DNA of 64,000 bases from Patella vulgata. Lineage: Eukaryota; Mollusca; Gastropoda; Patellidae. Position numbers and translations under genes: made by a program. Shown one piece after another: positions 46,778 to 59,092 of this stretch (positions within the stretch are counted from its first letter, which is position 1; each line of letters begins with the position of its first letter). The notes under the pieces were generated by a model. It saw nothing but the letters and a program-made list of their open reading frames with translations. It was not told the origin of the DNA and searched no databases. Where the stretch lies: positions 29,840,890 through 29,904,889 of the forward strand of contig NC_065882.2 in NCBI RefSeq assembly GCF_932274485.2, read 5' to 3'.

Positions 46778-47400
46778 GTTATTTTGTGTTTCCCAAATCA
46801 ACATTTTGGATGTTATTGGGCAGTTATTGGGTGTTTTGGGGATTGGGTGTTATTGGGTGTTATTGGGTAATTCTAAGTGCCGGGCTGTGGGATAGGTTAC
46901 AATTCATAAGACCTCGTTGTTTGATATTTCCTTGAAAGCGTCTTCGGAGTGATGACTATAAAACGATGAATATTAATACGGTATTTGTGTCTGTGATAAT
47001 TATTGGAAAAAGAACGGGGTTATTAATTGGGATATTTATTGTCTATTGTATGGGGGGGTTGGATGGCTGAATGGTTAGCGTGCGCGCGCTTTATCATAAA
47101 GTCTGTCATTGAGTCGACTGGCGTTGTTTTCGAATCCCCGGTTGTACGTGACAAGGATTAGGGTCGCCTGTCCAACCTCGTGGGTTTTCTCCGGGTCCTC
47201 CGGTTTCCTCTCACTGCTAAAGACCCCTATGCGCAAGCGAATTATTGAAATAATTAAACCATAATGACCCGAAATGACCTAGTTTGTGTCGAGTGGACGT
47301 TAAACCCCATTTCTCTCTCTCTCTCTCTCTCTGTCTATTGTATGAATACGGTAAGCAGATTGTAAAAGGGGTGACGTGTCTATATTTAAGAAACGATTTA
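46778..47400. repeat. Inverted copies of the 27.6 kb repeat and of family X
   Basis: The stretch 46778-46900, with repeats of ttattgggtgt, matches 27617-27737 in reverse complement. The stretch 46960-47052 plus 47332-47400 matches family X (ggtaagcagattgt, tgataattattgg) in reverse complement and is split by SINE A. Confidence 0.65.
47053..47331 (+). mobile_element. tRNA-derived SINE family A, full length
   Basis: A complete copy with head, central block, body and (TC)n tail. A perfect 13-bp duplication, tgtctattgtatg, flanks it at 47040-47052 and 47332-47344. It interrupts a family X copy, so it is younger than that copy. Confidence 0.93.
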
Positions 47401-47499
47401 ACGTATTGATCTGGTTTGGAAATTGGAAAACTGTCTTTGTCAACAAAAAAAACTTGTGTTATCAGTTTAAAGTCAATATTAGAAAATATCAATGACAGA

Positions 47500-48900
47500 A
47501 ATCAAATAAATTTAAAACATCAAAGCATAAACGGCATACTGAATGGATTTTGTGATTTTAACGGATTAAGTAATTTGAACAGCTGATACAAGGTGATCAA
47601 CAAAGTTACACGTATATTGTCATGTCTGTTAGTGTAATTGATCTTATGTGACGTGTTACACATAATGCGAAACCACTTTACTCGTTTCATAGTAAGCAGT
47701 GCCTTATATGATATGTTAATCTACGATTTCCGTGCCGCAAAGAGATCGCGCAAAAGTGTCAGTTCAGATACGAAATTCTATGTGGATTCTTAAAGATAGG
47801 TTCCCAGAAAAGTATTTATCGGGTGGTTATTTCCAATAAAAGTATGGCAATATTGGTATATACGGAAAGTAGAATATCCAATCTTACTAGAAAAATACTG
47901 GATTCCCTGAAAAACACTCATGGAGCGCATACAGGACGAAAATGTAAGGGTTTTCCTAATCGACAGCCCGAAGATTAGGAGTGTCTGCACGCATGACGTC
48001 AAAGGTTGCACGCGGAGATTGAGCGTTTGATATACATGTTGATAAACTTTATGAAGAGTTAGACGTACAACACTTTCTGAGATAAAAATCACGGAAAAAG
48101 AAGCGGGCGGTGGATAATCCGAGAATTTAATTAGGCTTCAATATTTGTAAATAATAGTCTGCGATTAAAGACAACATCGTCTTGTGTACGCAATGAATTC
48201 TCCTCCTCCGAGAGAGCGGTAAGTCACGTGACACAAACATGACCTCTTTTGATCAATTTTTTTTATAGCTAGGGTATTCCCTGGCATTTGCAATGTTTTG
48301 AGAAGAATTTGAAGCAAAATTATGATATATTAATTACTGGTAGTTTGAATATGTTTTTAGTCCAACTATATCATCAAACCACCCAGTTTGTACCCGGGAA
48401 TGTATCTACCAAAAATAAGTTTAATGGTGTTTATTGCTTGCTAATGATAGGCATTGATTCCATATGGTTTGGTTTTGTGTATGTGTGCGGAATATTTTAA
48501 TACTTAAAATATTTAGTAATGGCAAATGGGTTGCCAGGTGGGACCACGTAGCAATTCTTAATTCTTACAAAGGAAAGTGGTTTCAGATGCAGTTTTAAAG
48601 TTACTATGACGGTCCATTGATTTGGGATTCATGTAGAACAGGCCCTTCGATCGAAATACAATTTGTTTTCTAAAATAAATCAAGTGCCTATTGTGGCGTC
48701 CATTTCATTTCATTCTTTACCATACATTTTTAATGCAGTAAATACAAAACATTTTGAACGCAGTGTAAATATCTAAACTGTGTAATATAGTCATTCCGTA
48801 AAGTTTGATGCATATGTGTCTTTCACTAGGCATGTAACCGCATACCGGTATGTAAATGTATTGTTCAGAATTTGAACATGCGTGTTCTTTCCATACATCG
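47500..48900. other. Sparse region
   Basis: No repeat boundary, exon or RNA gene is supported. A 100-codon minus-strand frame at 47790-48092 has no recognisable domain and no neighbouring splice signals that convince me. Confidence 0.45.
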
Positions 48901-48917
48901 TGGCTTTTTTCTTCAGG

Positions 48918-49294
48918 GGGATCACGTGGCTAAGTGGGTAAGACGCTAGTTCGCTAGCCTGGAGGTCGGGTGTTCGATCCCTGCATTGGCCGAGAAAGTT
49001 CATCCAGATTTTCCGGCGTGGTTCTCCCTTGTCAGTGATGCAGGACGGAGGGGCTGACAAGGAAAGCTGTCTAGTCGTTCGGATGGGACGAAAAACCGAG
49101 GTCCCGTGTACACATTGGCGTGCACGTAAAAGATCCCTTGACAGTTGGAATTCGATATAAGAGTAGGCCGTAGTGCCGCTGTCCGGGCAAAATTTCCCTC
49201 ATAGCACACTGTATGGCGTATGCCCGTCTTCATTAGCCCAGGTTAGGAGCAGAACAGTAGGACGATAAACTCCATTTCATTTCATTTCATTTAT
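48918..49294 (+). mobile_element. tRNA-derived SINE family B, full length
   Basis: The head has an A-box-like tggctaagtgggtaag and a B-box-like ggtgttcgatccc. A body of about 280 bp follows, and a (CATTT)n-type tail. A 13-bp duplication, ttttttcttcagg at 48905-48917 and 49295-49307, is perfect. It serves as the reference copy for the interrupted one at 7561-9730. Minus-strand frames over it are by-products. Confidence 0.93.
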
Positions 49295-49417
49295 TTTTTT
49301 CTTCAGGATTATTGACGAAACTATTCAATATTCCAAACACCATGACAGTATGTCTTTTTGACATCAATTGTTTATGACAAATATTGTTTATATTACATAT
49401 TAAATTACACTGAGTCC

Positions 49418-50746
49418 CAGTGATGGGATTTCAAAATTTTAGTTATCGGACATTTTCTTCCCGAAAATAAAGGGACATAACTCTTATCGTTATTTAAGCA
49501 GGCGTTTTCAAACCACAATTAAGAATCATGTGTCAACAAAATATTCAAATTCATACGTAATAAAAAAAAAATAAGTGCACCTCGTAATTTTTCATATTTA
49601 ATTCCCGTACGGTATTCAAATTCATGTCAATAATATTCCTAAAAAATTAGATGACATCGTAATACCATAGAATGAAAGCGTGCCGACTACTGCTCATCCG
49701 CTATCCGGTTTCAAATTCCCCCAAAATTACCGCATTTTTCGGGTCATAAGTCGATATATTTTTCAGTAAAGTCCGGCATTAGTCTTATACTCCGTTTCAA
49801 TTTATATACGGAAGGTAAAAAAAATGACATCCTGAAATTTATTTGGCCGTAAACTGTAGTAAACATCGCTCTAACACAACGAGCGAGTGACACCAACTGC
49901 TAAATAATCCCATTCGACTCTAAGCACACGCTATCGTCTAAAACAATTACTGTAACTACTTACGTTATTCCAATCGAAATATTCGTCAACATTTCTTAGC
50001 GTGTTTATTTATTTATTTTAAAACATAAACCCCATTCAAAATATGATCATAAATCGGACAATATGCCATCAAAATAGAATTTCTCCCGACATCAGACGTA
50101 TTACATTCGGCACGTTTACACCTCTTAATTCCACGTGTCTCGCGAGATTTTTACTTTCATTTTTCGTGTGTGTGTGTGTGTGAAATAGCTTTATTTAACT
50201 TCAGCTTCCACTGAAGAAATATTACAGACAAGTTATCGGACACAATGTATATTGATTTGCGGTGTTATATACTATTAGGATATATTACATCTATGACTAA
50301 TGTCTACTGCCGACATCAAGGAGATTAAAACGTGAGGTAATGGAGAAATCACGGATTAATCATGTAGATTAAGTTTATTGGATTGATATATAGTTCGACA
50401 AAGGAGAAGCAATGACTTCTGTTCAGGATTGAATTGATGAATTGTCGGACAAAGAATTAAGTCAGCCAATCAAGGCAGATGAAGTAGTTAATCAAGGTAG
50501 GTGTATAGGCGGCATGAAACGATAAATACATTGATCACTGAATTACCTAATCAATCCAGTTTATTATCAACGATAATCGGGTTGAGTGGTAGTTATGCAC
50601 TTAGTACACTATATTAATTTTGGAATTTTGAATATTATTTACCATGTCTTGATGTCCGATTGGGCATATTCCTGGTCGGACAATTTAGGACGTTTGGAAA
50701 ATAGCGTCGGACATGTCCGGAATATACTGGCAAAACCCCATCACTG
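49418..50746. mobile_element. Non-autonomous hAT element, 1.33 kb
   Basis: The ends CAGTGATGGG (left) and CAGTGATGGG (right, read inward) are followed by related A/T words. A perfect 8-bp duplication, ctgagtcc, lies at 49410-49417 and 50747-50754. The interior shares a long segment with 5440-5900 and has no transposase. Confidence 0.9.
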
Positions 50747-50953
50747 CTGAGTCCTATTGTATCACACGACTATCGTGTTTCACGATAGCGACTGCTACAG
50801 GAGTTATTTATTGTGATATATGTACCTTTGATTTAATGCAATATAATTTGAAACGGATTTATAAATAAAACAGAACAAATCATTTTTTAACGTGATTATT
50901 TCCTCTTGATATCTTGTCTTTGTCTTTTCAAGCTTCCTGATCTTGTCTGAAAC

Positions 50954-51690
50954 AACTGAATGTCATTAATTGTCATCAGGTGAAATAACAACCCTTTTCT
51001 TCTTTTTGAGTCTTCTGATTGTCTCATCTCGTCGATGAAGGTATTCCCGGAGTCTTTTTGTGGGGAGATGCTGGTAATTAATCTGTTTCCTCCTAGGGCC
51101 TGTCAGCAGTTAGTAGTGGTTCAGTTATTCTCACAACCGGCCTACACTTCTTGCGCTTCTTGCTCTTCAATGTTAGTTTTTCAGCAATACACTTCCGAAG
51201 ACTCTTCTTAACAGTTACCACATGACCGCCTTGTTTTTACTGGAGATGGCATGGGAGATGGCAAAGGATGAGACACAGCTTGTAGACTTGTTTGAAAAGG
51301 ATGAGGCACATACAAATTCGATGGGCGTGTGACAACACAGGATTTAGGCTTTGAGGTCCCACAAACAAAATCGTCTTTACAATCTTTCTCAATTGACTCA
51401 AACTCAGCCGGATCTGTAAGCTTCCTGTACTTTTCCAAGAATTCTAAGACTTTTGATATACAATAGTAAGAAACACAAACACCAGATAGTGCTTATAGTA
51501 TCTTCTGAACTGAACCAACATGTCGCTGATTACTGATCAGGAGGTGGAAGAGGTGTCCCTTCTTTAAATCCTGGATGGCTGATGGCAGTAAGCTGAAGTA
51601 GTCACTGACGTGAAGTGCTGCTTTCCCAGAAGTAGTTGGTCGACTATTGAACAGTCGATGATTTCTTTTCTTCGAAGGCATTCTGCTCAA
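50954..51690 (-). pseudogene. Decayed basic protein gene of unknown family
   Basis: On the minus strand a pyrimidine-rich acceptor ending in AG near 51697 is followed by an open stretch starting MPSKKRNHRLFNSRPTTSG. It continues through KGHLFHLLISNQRHVG and FLEKYRKLTDPAEFESIEKD into very basic segments (KSKKRKKCRPVV, REYLHRRDETIRRLKKKKR). An in-frame stop and at least two frame changes interrupt it. The basic, Ser/Thr-poor tail suggests a DNA-binding or nuclear protein, or the N-terminal part of a transposase. I do not recognise the family. Confidence 0.45.
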
Positions 51691-51799
51691 TTGACCTGAA
51701 AAATACAAAACAGATATAAGAACTTTAATAGACAAAGATTACATTACATTATGGTTCCAGCCAAATTTCCCTTTTTCGTTCATTTTACGTCCACTTCCA

Positions 51800-54240
51800 C
51801 CTAGGGTGATATCGTAGACAAGAAATTTCCCTTATTAAGCCCCAATTAAATAAGCTGTGCATAATTGTTATAGTGGTATTGAGCCTTTAAAGATACATTA
51901 TGGGAGATTTTTATAGAGAGTTGGCCATTCTTGCTATAACAGTTCAAAAGTAGACGATGAAAGAAGAATATATTGAAAATTTCAGTCAAATTACTTTATT
52001 CTGAACAAAGTTATCAGCGTTGTGATATTTGACTAGAAATGGTAGACAATTATATCTTTACCGTGGCCGATCGTTTGATTGACAGGCATTAACTCCACCT
52101 ACATAATCTCAATTATCAAGTAACGTTTTCAATGGCTTGAGACGGGGTTGCAGTTCAATTCATATCACATTTATTTTTACTACAAATTAAAAATAAGACT
52201 TTTATTATATAGATAAGAAACGAAAGTTTGAAAGGAATGGACCAAATCAATGAGGCATAATTATAGCCGACTTCTTGTTAGTCTGGGTGTACTCTTGTAC
52301 TGTAACGTGACTACGTGACTCCCGAAGCAGACAAATAATAGGAAACACTACAGTGATCCAATGGGGCTGCAATTCAACTGGGGTGATGTTAGCTGCAATG
52401 TTTATCAATTTCCATTGATAAACGCAAGTGACAAAAGAGCGTATAACACCAACATCCAAACTCTGATTTAAACAACAATTGAACATAATATCAAGGCCGT
52501 ATATATCGAACTTTCAATCAAATTAACTGACATGTGGCATCGCTTAACAGCTACCTCGCTTCGTACACTCTATCATTTAGCCTCGATCTAACTGATAACG
52601 TCAACGTAACGGTTAATAATCTCCGAATGGGGCGCCATTTTTGATTTAATCAATCAGTGAAATCCTATTTAAATCCAAGCTGTAGCTGAGCCATCCGTGG
52701 GTCTACAGAGTTGATTTTGGGCTTGTTGTTTAAATAAAGATCTACTTTATAATTTCTATTACATCTGAAGCCTAAATTAAGACTTGCAATAATCAAATTT
52801 AGCTCTTGCATATTATGTATGTTTAAATAAGCTGTGTATAATTATTATCAATTGAAACACAATCAAAGGAATCTAGCAGAAATCATGGAGAAATCAAAGT
52901 CAATTGGAAAGTAAAAGCATGTGTAGTTTGCTTTCAAACTTTGATTGCGCTAACGTTAAAATATCTGCTCAAGATTAAAATACTCAACACAAACTAGGTC
53001 ATTTCGGGACTAACACATGGTTCAATTTTATTTCAATAATTTGCTTGCGCGTAGGGGTCTTTATCAGCGGGAGGAAACCGGGGGACCCGGAGAAAACCCA
53101 TGAGATTGAACAGGCAACCCTACTCCTTGTCACGTACAACCGGGGAGTTGAAACCATGCCAGTTGACTCAATGACAGACCTTATGATACAGCGGCCATCC
53201 ACCCCCCCCCCCCCCACACCCCCGGATTAAAATAGGATATCATATTTCACCATAGGGGCTACATACCTGTCAATATCAGCAGCATCTATACGAAATTAAA
53301 AAATTTTCCTGTACCGATTTACTACACTTGAAGCATCAAAATCATGAAAAACAGACAACAAAGTTGACAGATAAGAACTTCAATAGACAAAAATAAAATG
53401 AGCTTGAAAATCAATTAAAATCCTACTTCTCTAGAGTAGGTCTAATCATGAAGTAAAATTTCAATTTATTTCATTATGGTTCCAACCAAATTTTCTTTAT
53501 TAAGCCTAGATTAAAGGGACAATCTCTGGCTTGACAGCTCCAGAAAATAAAAAATAGCCTTAATCTAAGTACTAGATGTGTTAGTGTCCTACCTGGTGTG
53601 TAAATTATACATTAAATCCTATTTTACTTGTCCAGAGGGTTCAAAAATATTTTTAAATCCATGTCACATTTGAAAAGCTTTACGTCAGGCTTTTCAAATC
53701 ATTTAGTTGAATTTTTCCAATTTTTTAAATTAGGTGTGTTATGATGAAATTTGTATCATCAATTAATTGGAATATTGTAAAATAGTACAATTTGTTGATC
53801 AGAATAAAGATTGGGACATATTATTCAGTTACAACAAGAGTGGTATTGAGCCTTTAAATAAGCTGTGTATAAATATAATTTTTATCAATTGAAACACAAT
53901 CAAAGGAATCTAGCAAAAATCATTGAGAAATCAAAGTCAATTGAGCCTAGAAAATAAAGGGAAGTATGTAGTTTGTTTACAAACTTTGACGCTATCCAAT
54001 CAGAGGCACCCATTCCGATCACGTGACCCATTTTATCAAGATTTTTCAACAAAATCGTGTGCAAACCTCTGCTTCCTGTTACGGTAAAATATCTGCACAA
54101 GATTAAAATAGGATATATCTTATTTTACCATAGGGGGTACATACCTGTCCTTATCAGCGATATTTTATATGAAATTTAATTAGTTTTCTATGCCAATTCC
54201 CAGCACGTGAAGCATCAAAATCCATCATGGCGGGAATCGA
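51800..54240. repeat. Segmentally repeated block
   Basis: The stretch 52830-52982 plus 53225-53350 matches 53840-54220. Landmarks are aataagctgtgtataa, cacaatcaaaggaatctagc, aaaatatctg and gattaaaataggatat. A further partial match lies at about 51840-51900 (tagtggtattgagccttta). SINE A interrupts the first copy. A minus-strand frame at 52247-52486 has no recognisable domain. Confidence 0.6.
52983..53224 (-). mobile_element. tRNA-derived SINE family A, internally deleted
   Basis: An inverted copy flanked by a perfect 10-bp duplication, gattaaaata, at 52973-52982 and 53225-53234. The body and central block are present. The A-box part of the head is deleted and replaced by a C-run at about 53202-53224. 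Confidence 0.9.
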
Positions 54241-54655
54241 CTGAAACGACCGAGTGAAACCTGCGTCGAAATAAAGTTACTTCTGGGGGTTCAGTCTCCT
54301 TGATTTTTGGAAATGATGCAGTTCAATACATATATTTTACTTAGATAATAGTTTAAAGTAACAAAAAAACTTACCTTCGGTTCTTCCGTACAGTGTTTTT
54401 TGGACTTTTTCAACAGACTTGTAAAATATTTGACCTAACTTTAGAACCAAAATACACGCAGACGCGAATTGAAAGAGAGACTGTAGAGCTAGTATCCGGC
54501 TTCTGATTGGACCAACATAGCAGCTTTATATTACAGATAGTTTTAAGCATCGCCAAAAATGCTGGGGGTACCGAGACGCGACCTGGTGGGTAGCTCTGAC
54601 ATAGGTCGCAAGTATGACGACGTCATTTTGGCCTGTGAGTCGGCGGCTTCATTAT
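54241..54655. other. Unannotated stretch
   Basis: Mixed-composition sequence between the repeated block and an R1 fragment. I see no frame or repeat that I can support. Confidence 0.4.
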
Positions 54656-54659
54656 CCTC

Positions 54660-54905
54660 CCTATACATAGTGTTTAAGGTCATGAGACAAAGAAACCTAT
54701 TGATTTTCAGCGATTATCAATAATTACTGCCAGAGTTATGACCCTTGATCACTTCAAAATATCTTGTGGACGCTCTAGAGGCCAAAGTTAATATCCGATT
54801 GACGTTAAATTTATACACAGTGTTTAAGGTCATGAGACGAAAAAGCCTATTGATTTTCAGCGATTTCTGATAAATTACTGCCAGAGTTATGGCCCTTGAT
54901 CACTT
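54660..54905. repeat. HINE-like fragment, family R1
   Basis: Almost two units with gtggacgctctagaggcc, cacagtgtttaaggtcat and ccagagttatg, matching 7800-8170. Confidence 0.75.
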
Positions 54906-55284
54906 CCGATGAGAGTTACGTCCCTTTGCCAACTTCCTTTGCAATTAAAGATTGATAGGTTTGGTCGATGAAAATAGCACAGTCATCAAGGGTGGATAAC
55001 TTGAAAACGTGTCCCCCCATAGATTAACCCAGGGGTTAATGGAGTAGAACAGAATGAAACCACTGGGGATACCGAGGATGTAGTTTTGGGTGAAATTTTT
55101 GGCAAGGTTTCATTGTTTATTTAGAAAGACTTGATTAATAGTATTTTAGTAAGGTGTCTAATAAAGTAGTAGAATATATTTTATTATGTATTTATAGGAT
55201 ATGGAATATGCCAGTAATTGTCAAGCTACACAAACTTTATTACAAACTAGTAAATTTGTTGAGGTAAGTTTATAATTTGTGTAT

Positions 55285-56030
55285 ACCCACATTTTCATGT
55301 GGACGTATATTGTCGTCGCCCCTGTCCGTCCATCCACAATTTGTTTGTGGACACTCTACAGGTCACAATTTTTTCCGATTTTGACGAAACTTAAAATATA
55401 GATCTGCTATCTCCCAAAGATCTTGGTTCCTTTCGATATTGGCATATATCGGACCATAACTTCATGGATTATAGCCCCTGATTATACAAGGGGATCACGG
55501 TGGCTAAGTGGGTAAGACACTGGCTCGGTAGCAAGGAGGTCGGGTGTTCGATCCCATCATTGGTTGAGAAGGTTCATCCAGATTTTCCGGTGTGGTTCTC
55601 ACTTGTCAGAGATGCAGGACGGGGGGCCTGACGAGGACAGCTGTCTAGTCGTTCGAATAGCACGAAAAAGCGAGGTCCCGTGTACACATTGGCCTGCACG
55701 TGAAAGATCCCTTGACAGTTGAAATTCGATGTAAGAGTAGGTCGTAGTGCCACTGTTCGGGCAAAATTTCCCTCATAGCACAATGTATGGCATATGCCCG
55801 TCTTCATTAGCCCAGTTCGGAGCAGAACAGTAGGACGTTAAACCCCATTTCATTTCATTTCTGATTGTAAGAAAAATCGCGTTTTTAGCTTGTGGACACT
55901 CTAGAGGTCACAATTTTCATCTGATTTTGATGAAAGTTGAAATGCATGTTTATAATCCAAAGATCTTGGTTCTTTTCGAGATTTGCGCATAACTTCCTGA
56001 ATTATGGTTCCTGATAGTATGAAAAATCAT
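55285..56030. repeat. HINE-like array, family R3, split by SINE B
   Basis: The terminal hairpin cccacattttcatgtgg (about 55291-55307) and a GTCC run are followed by units with atcttggttcctttcgat and cacaattttcatctg. SINE B at 55497-55860 lies inside one unit. Confidence 0.7.
55497..55860 (+). mobile_element. tRNA-derived SINE family B, full length
   Basis: Head, body and (CATTT)n tail match the copy at 48918. A 9-bp duplication, ctgattata at 55488-55496 and ctgattgta at 55861-55869, places the insertion within an R3 unit. Confidence 0.9.
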
Positions 56031-56773
56031 GTTTGTCCCCCGCCTTTCGAAGAAAGCAGGGGACTATTAAAATGGGTTCGTCCGTCTGTCTGTCTGTCTG
56101 TCTGTCCGTCTGTCTGTCCGTCACACTTTTTGGGACACAATAACTCTCTTCCTAATTGAGCTAGAATGTTCAAACTTGGTGTATGTGTTTATTAGGTCAA
56201 TGCCTTGATGGAGTTCGAAGATGAGCATTTTCCGCTTAGGGTAAGCAGAGATAAGCAATTTGATTGGTTGATGCTTTGGGACACGATAACTCTCTTCCTA
56301 ATTGAGCTAGAATGTTCAAACTTGGTGTATGTGTTGATTAGGTCAATGCCTTGATGGAGTTCGAAGATGAGCATTTTCCGCTTAGGGTAAGCAGAGATAA
56401 GCAATTTGATTGGTTGATGCTTTGGGACACGATAACTTTTAATTGAGCTAGAATGTTCAAACTTGGTGTATGTGTTTATTAGGTCAATGCCTTGATGGAG
56501 TTCGAAGATGAGCATTTTCCGCTTAGGGTAAGCAGAGATAAGCAGTTTGATTGGTTGATACTTTGGGGCACGATAACTCTCTTCCTAATTGAGCTAGAAT
56601 GTTCAAACTTGGTGTATGTGTTGATTAGGTCAATGCCTTGATGGAGTTCGAAGATGAGCATTTTCCGCTTAGGGTAAGCAGAGATAAGCAATTTGATTGG
56701 TTGATGCTTTGGGACACGATAACTTTAGTTCTAATTAAGTGAGATTGATGAAACTTGGTGTATAGTTTCATTA
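56030..56773. repeat. HINE/pearl-like array, family R4
   Basis: A hairpin (about 56036-56061) and an unusually long GTCT/GTCC run (56080-56120) are followed by four very similar units of 141-148 bp plus a partial one. This is the least diverged R4 array of the window. It ends abruptly against coding-like sequence at 56774. Confidence 0.75.
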
Positions 56774-57304
56774 AGGACAGAAGATGACCGTTGTTGCTTC
56801 ATGTACGGAAAAAGTTCATCAAATCAAAGGATAGAAGCTTGGTGGTCTATTCTCCGCCGCCACACTGCTGATTGGTGGATTAGTTTCTTCAAGGACTTAC
56901 GAGATACCGGCTTGTATATCGATTCCGACCCTCTGCACGTCGAATGTCTCCGCTTTTGCTTCATGCAAGTCATTCAGGAAGAACTAGACAGAGTTGCAAT
57001 TGAATGGAATCAACACACACTTCAGGTGAATCGAAACAGTCAAGGACCAAAAGGAAAACCAGATGTAATGTTTTTCACTCCTCAATTATACGACACGCAT
57101 GATTATGTAATCGATTGTGCTGTGCAGGATATCGAGATCTGTCAACAGCTTCCAGAGTTTCAACAGCCATCAGCAAATGGACAAACTGAACAATTTCGCG
57201 AACACGCCAAGCTTGTTTTGCCAGGTATTCAAACCCCAAACAATGTCGACGAGGCTTCCGCACTTTACGTAAAACTGATTGATGAAATTACTTGTTATAA
57301 TTAG
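56774..57304 (+). pseudogene. Integrase-core-like protein, C-terminal fragment
   Basis: The frame is open from the R4 boundary: LRTEDDRCCFMYGKSSSNQR, then IEAWWSILRRHTADWWISFF, KDLRDTGLY, DPLHVECLRFCFMQVIQEEL and a Cys-poor tail ending near 57304. The SNQRIEAWW...WW..FFKD pattern is one I recall from a widespread animal family of integrase-core-domain proteins of unknown role, related to DDE recombinases. The fragment covers the end of the core and the C-terminal region. The N-terminal part is missing because the R4 array abuts it. I treat it as a fossil; whether it came from a mobile element or a host gene is open. Confidence 0.6.
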
Positions 57305-58118
57305 AATTTGATTCCTACGGAGACATCATCGATTCCTTCCGATATATGCGGTCAACTGTTGTCTACTCTGGCAGGAACAGCAATTTAACTCAAAATAAGA
57401 TGGTTTTTGCAGCAAACTGTGTTTATTCGTTCAAATGCTAAAATAAATGATGGGTACAAATTACGTGTGATTCATGTCATTTTTAAGACAAGATCAGGAA
57501 TCAAACAACGTACGACAAAGAGTATCGGATAATGCTTCACTGAATTACCGACCCAAACCGACGTTTACGTTGATCAGTTTACGTTTAACTGCAAACAACT
57601 GCTAAACATCTATGTTAGTCTGATCATGTGTTATAATGATATAATGATGTTTTAAATGATATCTGAAAATTTAAAGACAGCGAATCCACTGTTAAAACTT
57701 TAACTGTAAAACTCTGCTCAGCGTTGAACCTTTGTTTTGGTCAGTACTTTCCGGGTTGCAATAAAATGAGGAAAAGGAACTGAAGTCTGGCAATGAAATA
57801 CACGCCATGTAAAAATGTATTTTTAGATTCATCAAAGTAAAAATTTGATGACCCAAATTTTAGGTTTGGTAGAAATTATAAACACCGAACAGGGTTTGTG
57901 GTTGGTGTTTAAGTTGTGGATTTTCTCAACCTTACTTGGTGCAAATGTTTCGAAATTTTCAAATATCATTTAAAACTCGATAAAGATCAATATTACACCG
58001 GATTGATCAGAACATTCGTTTTTGCAGGATAAAAATCTTGTAAACGTAAAAGTCGGTTATGGTCGGTAAATAGGATGACTGTTACCATCAACACTGCAAC
58101 GCAGACCTGGGATTATTA
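57305..58118. other. Unannotated stretch
   Basis: No supported frame or repeat lies between the integrase-like fragment and a small MITE-like structure. Confidence 0.5.
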
Positions 58119-58120
58119 CA

Positions 58121-58341
58121 GGGCCTCTAGAGGCAGCTTCTTATTGGCACATGCATATAGTTACTACCCTAATTAGACGGACTTTTATGTATCATTGCAA
58201 ATAAAATCCACTGTTTGTTAACATGGTTAACATACGATTGAATACATATGATACTAATTCATAAGTTCGCAGTCATTACTAGCACCACCTGTCGTAAAGT
58301 GGCCATACAACTGTCATATAACTAGCTGCCTCTAGGGTCCC
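58121..58341. mobile_element. MITE-like inverted repeat, 221 bp
   Basis: gggcctctagaggcagct at 58121 pairs with agctgcctctagggtccc at 58324-58341. No certain target duplication was found. It contains no frame. Confidence 0.55.
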
Positions 58342-58343
58342 TT

Positions 58344-58710
58344 TTAAAAAAGAAAAGCTTCTGTATGCCAGAATCTTCAACATATTTCAAAGACAAAGAT
58401 GAAAATAATAAACAAACAAATCAATAACACTCGCACTACAGGGTGGACTTAAAAGAGAAAAGCATCATAAACACATTCCAAAGACAAACATGAAAATGAT
58501 AAACAAACAAATTAATTACACTCGCACTACAGGGGGGACTATGAAAAGCATCCTCAACACATTTTAAAAACAAACATGAAAATGATAAAAAAAAACAAAT
58601 GATAAAAAAACCCAAATCAATTACACTCGCACTACAGGGCGGACCCAAAAAAAGAAAAGCATCCTCAACACATTTCAAAGACAAACATGGAAATGATAAA
58701 CAAACATAAA
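58344..58710. repeat. Minisatellite, unit about 97 bp, four copies
   Basis: Four units share cactcgcactacaggg, aaaagcatcctcaacacatt and caaacatgaaaatgataaac. It lies just downstream of the kinase gene's stop codon (minus strand). The 169-codon minus-strand frame across it is a repeat by-product. Confidence 0.88.
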
Positions 58711-59092
58711 TTCGGTTTAGTAACTTCTGCACACTGTAACGACTAAGTACAATATAACACAAATTAGTGCAGACAAGATTGTAACGATCGCCAATATAAG
58801 AGCTGGCATGGGTGTCCGTAAACCAAGAAACCAAGAAATGAAATCTTGTAAAATGATAAATGAAATTTGTAAAACGAGATGAGTTGGTTAGGTATGAAAT
58901 CTGGACGCGGTGGAAAATAAATTTGGTTGAAACGATGAATTGCAAAAGGTAAAGTCAGGCTGGACTGGGTGTAGGCCTACAAACTCTCTCCTAATAGTGA
59001 CCTCCAAATTCAGTTTATCATTTAAAGGGGTGTCATGCTATATAAAAAAAGGTTAATGCTGTTAACTTCCTGTTATAGGTAACGCAAAACGA

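Noticed and set aside
48791-49233. Minus-strand frames of 77-89 codons, repeated at 55574-55807
   Set aside because: They are antisense readings of SINE B.
58436-58945. 169-codon minus-strand frame downstream of the kinase
   Set aside because: It is an open path through a 97-bp minisatellite.
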